Shown piece by piece: positions 59,795 to 64,000 of a stretch of 64,000 nucleotides of DNA (the stretch's first letter is position 1; each line of letters starts with the position of its first letter). Where the stretch lies: NCBI GenBank assembly GCA_013180625.2, contig SNVD02009546.1, positions 248,001 to 312,000 of the forward strand. The letters are read 5' to 3'. Source of the stretch: Boswellia sacra (Eukaryota > Streptophyta > Magnoliopsida > Sapindales > Burseraceae). Under the pieces are notes generated by a model. That model did no database searches, was not told the DNA's origin, and was given only the letters and a program-made list of their open reading frames with translations. Both the position numbers and the translations under genes were made by a program.

Positions 59795-60670
59795 CACTAC
59801 AAGAAAAAATGTCATATTTGACGGTCTTTGACCGTCAAATATGACCATATTTGACGGTCATAAAAGCGCCACCAATGGCACCGCCAAATATGGTGATTTT
59901 GAAAATATTTGGCAGTCGGTCAAAACGCCAAATATAGTGTAAATCATATTTGTCATATAAAAGCGCCAAATATAACTCAAAAACTACTGTACAAAAAATC
60001 ACATATTTGTCACTTTTTTGACAAATTTAGTCGCTTCCAACGGTCAAAATTTTTGAATTGTACCATATTTATTGCTTTTTGTCCGATAAATATAGCTTGT
60101 TAACGGTCAAATTTTTTAAATTTTATCATATTTGACACTTTTTGACTGATAAATATGATTATATTTTGAACTATACCATATTTATCGCTTTTTGTCCGAT
60201 AAATATGGCTTACTAACGGTCAAATTTTTTAAAATTCATCATATTTAACACTTTTTGACCGATAAATATGATTCTATTTTGAATTGTATCATATTTATCG
60301 CTTTTTGCCTGATAAATTTAGCATACTAAAGGTCAAATTTTTTAAAATTCATCATATTTGACGCTTTTTGATCGATAAATATGATTATATTTTAAATTGT
60401 ACCATATTTATCGCTTTTTGTCCAAATATATGGCTTGCTGACGGTCAATTTTTTTTTAATTTCATCATATTTGACACTTTTTGTCCGATAAATATGATTC
60501 CATTTTGTATTGTACTATATTTATCGCTTTTTACCCGATAAATGACTTGCTAACGATTAAATTTTTTAATTTTCTTCATATTTGGCGCTTGTTGACCGAT
60601 AAATATGATTCTATTTTGTATTGCACCATATTTATCGCTTTTTGCCCGATAAATATGGCTTGCTAACGAC
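59795..60670 (+). repeat. CACTA-3 5' terminus with sub-terminal repeats, 3' end missing
   Basis: Begins CACTACAAGAAAAAATGTC. Then about 15 repeats in both orientations of a motif near CATATTTATCGCTTTTTGCCCGATAAATATG. The repeats stop near 60670 and no TAGTG end was found downstream. The terminus matches the CACTA-1 3' terminus in its first 13 bases, but the repeats differ, so it is another family. Confidence 0.65.
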
Positions 60671-61924
60671 AGATATGGTTCTTGCTGCTTAAGAAACATA
60701 ACAGTACTAATATTTGTTATTTTTCTACCCTGTGCGATTTTGTCAATACTCCAATTTGGCAGAAAAAGAACAATTTATGGGATCAATGTCTCCTGTCCTA
60801 GATTTATCATACACTATTGAAATAAATGATCTGTGTGAGTGTTTAATTAAAAAGAGATATAAATGGTTCTTTGTAACAATCATAACAGTAGACATGTCAA
60901 CAAGCAAATTAAATAGTATCAGAAAAAGAACAATTTATGGGATCAATGTCATCAAGCAATGCATAAGAACTATCTTCTGATTGCATTTGTGCATAAGGCA
61001 CATGGCAAAAAGGACAATGTAGTCGATCATCAGATGTAAAAGTGCAGTAAGAACTAGCCATCTTTCTTCAGAGGTCATACAACTGCACTAAGAATTAGAA
61101 ACATTTCTTCAGAGTTCCACAAACCTGATGCTTGGCAATTGAGTAAAATGCAGATGATTATACCACCATTTGTTACCATGAAGCATCATGCAAATTAATC
61201 CTAACAATAAGTATATCCCTTCTGTTGCTGAGAAAATTGGAAAAAAGGTGAGGGAAACAAAAGTTCATCATAGTTCCCAGGAGTGAGCCTTAAGGGAACA
61301 AAGTTTTGCACTAAACTGAAATTAAAACAAGAATTTTGCTACGTTTTGTGGGGATGCCATATATCAAAAGCTAACCAACTAAAATCAGTTTCTTGACAGT
61401 GCGAGGGTTGAAAGAGATGATATTAGCCCAACATGTCTTTTACTGGATACGTCTAGATTCTAAACAGAAAAATAAAGGAATAAATTCTTCATTTCCTGTA
61501 GGTTCAATTATCTCTATCTATAAACTTGGTGGACTAAAACAAATTACTGAGTGCCAATGAGCATGTTATAATCAGAACAAAAGGAAAGGAGGAGAGAAGG
61601 GAAAAGAATATAATATATAATATATGAACTTCTCTTTGGCTCCTTTCCCTACTTGATTGAAAAGGATAACTAGACCAACAGTTAAGGCATTACATTCCCA
61701 GCAAGATAAATAATTTTCCATTTCAAATAGGGCTAACTATAAGCAAACCCATGATTTGGAATAACAAAAAACTCCTTACTAAGTAGAATCACAAAAATTC
61801 TAATTTATCTTATATATATGATTTCTTTAATCTAGTTTTAGAGACAGCTTACCACTTGCAAGGAAAAAAAAAAATCAAACAATTAAAATTTGTGTGCCTA
61901 GAAAATAATAGACAAGATGTAAAC
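60671..61924. other. DNA between CACTA-3 and the HEAT-repeat gene
   Basis: No gene seen, and in particular no match to the expected last exon of the HEAT-repeat gene. A 30 bp direct repeat (AGAAAAAGAACAATTTATGG...) occurs at 60761-60790 and 60921-60950. Confidence 0.4.
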
Positions 61925-64000
61925 CTGCAGCATCCAATGCACGGATTGATTCACAGAAAGCATTAGCTCTCTCACGGCGACGCATTACGTCACTTGAAGA
62001 AATTGGCACAGCTGAAAGTTGGAAAATCTTGGATAACAGATGTACATCACGCTGAGGAAAAAACAGCTTAAACGAAGGTACCAATAAAATGCTAAGATAG
62101 CTAAACAGACGGCAGATATTCTTCTAACAATAAAGAGTTCTACTGAAGCAACAATCTCAGTAAAGATTTTAGGATATAATCACGGAGTCTATCAGTTGTA
62201 TGAGGTACTGCCACCACCAATGCTCAGACCACAGCAACAGTAGCTTCATGGGATCCATCTTCAAGAAAAGCATCCATTTGAATACGTATCTTATCAACAA
62301 TCTACAAGATTCAAATTTTATTAGGATAGCATGCTTCTAACTGCTCCATTAAGATTCTAAATGTCAAGTCTAAAAACAAAAAATATCATACCATTTCATT
62401 TTTAAAATGTTGTGCCACAGCTCCAAATGCATCTATGCTTGCGTACTTCACATTCAGGTTTTGGTCAGAGTCAAGAGTGACCAAGGCAGGCAAAACATGT
62501 GTAGAAGCAACTTTTGCATCAATATATGGCACCTGTTATATGAATGAAGTCATATAATTACAAAATTCATGTCAGGATAAACTGGAAAGACAATTCTATG
62601 ACAGGTTACTTACAACGACTTTCAACAAATGGGCAGCATTGATTTTCATGTCCATGTTGGAGCTAACAACCATTTCCCATAAAATATTGAATACCATACC
62701 ATGATGTACTTCGAATGTGCTGCATTATAGAAGATATCCATAAGTAAAGCAATAAATTGCAAATGATTAGTACTAAAAAGCATTTATCCATAAACACACC
62801 ATAGGAAACTAACAGCATTAACCATCTCAGCAGTGTTCACAGAGTGATCCTCTTTAATTGTCCCTTCAACTAACAGCTTTCTCAAGTAGTCTGCTAATTG
62901 CTCATGCTTGCTGGGAGCACCTAAAACACCTGCCAAGAGAAGTGGAAGTACACACAAAGTAGAAAGTTTCTGAGCCACCACAGTTTTCGGTTTCAGACCT
63001 GCAGACAAACAACAATCAGAAAAGACACATGATCTGAAAATATGTCAACCAAAAGATTAAAAATCCATTACCTTTGATTCTTGAATAAATGGTATAAGGA
63101 AAAAATGTCAAATCGACATCATCCCCAGCTACTTCCAAGAATACAGGTAGCATTATGTGTGTTAGGTAAGAATCCCCAAGTTGTTCCGACACGGCCAACA
63201 AAAACTGCAGTAATATTATCTAGATTATTGAAAAGTGGAAGAGCAATTTTCAATCTCAAGGTAACAAAATGAAGATGAGCAGCTCAAATAACAAATTGAA
63301 ATCAGACAAACCTTAATAATTCGGTTTCTTAATTTATCTTCTTTCTGAGGTAACAAGCAGGCCAACTGTATCAAATCAGGAAAGCAGTCGTCATGCATCC
63401 ATTCAAATGCTGGCCATTCAACATGTCCCCTAGCCAGATATAAGAAACTCTCAGAGAAAAATGCAGCCAAAAGAGCAGGTACAATGATGTAATTCTTTTC
63501 CCAAGACCAAAGAATTTCTGTACCAAGAATGATTTAAAAAAGGGGAGAAAGTAAAGAAAAAGAGAGCTCACCTAGCATACAATTCAAGTAAGGAACTAGT
63601 AAGAACCACCCCTCCTTCTGACACTGAAATAGATGAAAATGGGCAAGTCTCAATTGCATTTTGCTGCACAAAAGGAAGCAACTCAGCCAGCATTCTCAGT
63701 AAAATTTCAATATTCCAGTGCTCTCGTTCACCCAAAGCACGCAGATGTGACTCCATAGACCCTTCAACCCCAGAAAGAGGTGGACAAAGCTGAAAAGGTT
63801 TTGGACAGTTAAAAAAGGAGAAAAAGCACCAAGAGCTATTCATTCAACAGATTTAATAACACGTGAGAAATAAATGCAAAGAAACAAGATACCTGAGCAG
63901 CACTCAAGACAAAAGAAAGCAACACTCTCAAAATATGGTCTAATTTGTTTCCCCAATTTATTATTGCCGGAAGTAGTTCTTTGAGGGTAGTTTCAACTAT
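61925..64000 (-). pseudogene. RELCH-like HEAT-repeat protein gene, 5' part beyond the window; likely truncated copy
   Basis: Family of LisH/HEAT-repeat proteins; the animal member RELCH acts in endosome-Golgi cholesterol transport, and the plant role is not known to me. Nine exons on the minus strand: 64000-63893, 63789-63572, 63429-63312, 63204-63072, 62998-62800, 62719-62614, 62532-62392, 62301-62178 and 62041-61925, in consistent phase, about 421 codons. Recognisable text: IINWGNKLDHILRVLLSF, LAVSEQLGDSYLTHIMLPVF, EMVVSSNMDMKINAAHLLK, YASIDAFGAVAQHFKNEM, VMRRRERANAFCESIRALDA. Introns are GT-AG except the last (AT-AC). Lesions: TGA at 62226-62224 where the family has arginine, and no terminal exon to the left. 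Every other exon is clean, so it is either a young pseudogene or an allele with one nonsense change. Confidence 0.82.
62042..62177 (-). other. Probable U12-type AT-AC intron in the HEAT-repeat gene
   Basis: The minus strand starts ATATCCTAAA (U12 donor consensus ATATCCTTT) and ends GTAC. TTCCTCAGC, close to the U12 branch consensus TTCCTTAAC, has its A 11 bases before the end. Splicing here joins RLRD + Y + LLSKIFQL, the family sequence. A GT-AG alternative ending at TTTCCTCAG has no in-phase donor. Confidence 0.7.

Noticed and set aside
62030..62177. GT-AG intron ending TTTTTTCCTCAG before the last HEAT exon
   Set aside because: No in-phase GT donor exists and it would duplicate an RD pair. 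The AT-AC reading gives the exact family sequence.

Overview
The window is nuclear DNA of a flowering plant, most likely a eudicot. It is AT-rich, its genes are split by introns, and it carries CACTA, hAT, copia and gypsy-type elements with plant-style primer sites. Host families present are plant B3, LOG, RelA/SpoT-homologue and a RELCH-type HEAT-repeat protein. I cannot name the species.

Left part (1-6909): the 3' portion of a decayed CACTA transposon with TNP2-like transposase remnants, a second gene, sub-terminal repeats and the terminus CTTGTAGTG. A 956 bp hAT element sits in one of its introns.

Middle (about 7500-57050): a cluster of six B3-domain loci. Only one (30013-30384, +) is intact. 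Two are broken by frameshifts or deletion (9622-10038 +, 31847-32031 -). Three are each split by a different LTR retroelement: copia-1 with TSD GATCT in 12383-17665 (-), copia-2 with TSD TTAAA in 21110-27770 (-), and a 15.9 kb gypsy-like element in 40832-57044 (+). A convergent pair of B3 genes with its promoters was duplicated (about 7540-18350 and 28300-32800). A third copy (34350-35400) has lost both genes. Between them lie hAT elements with 8 bp TSDs (18686-19361, 24437-25114), a foldback repeat, a RelA/SpoT-homologue pseudogene (35953-37069) and a deleted CACTA element (38830-40318).

The gypsy-like element (41022-56903, minus) is itself nested. It has gag but no recognisable pol, and where pol would be expected it carries an intronless pseudogene of LONELY GUY (LOG, cytokinin-activating enzyme). 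A SIRE-like copia element (45480-51454, TSD ATTTG) and a solo LTR of the same family (53420-55446, TSD GAGAA) were inserted into it later.

Right part (57045-64000): poorly classifiable DNA, a CACTA 5' sub-terminal repeat block (59795-60670), then nine exons of a RELCH-like HEAT-repeat gene on the minus strand running off the right edge. It contains a probable U12-type AT-AC intron and an in-frame stop, and its last exon is not found. All exon boundaries and alignments were made by eye.
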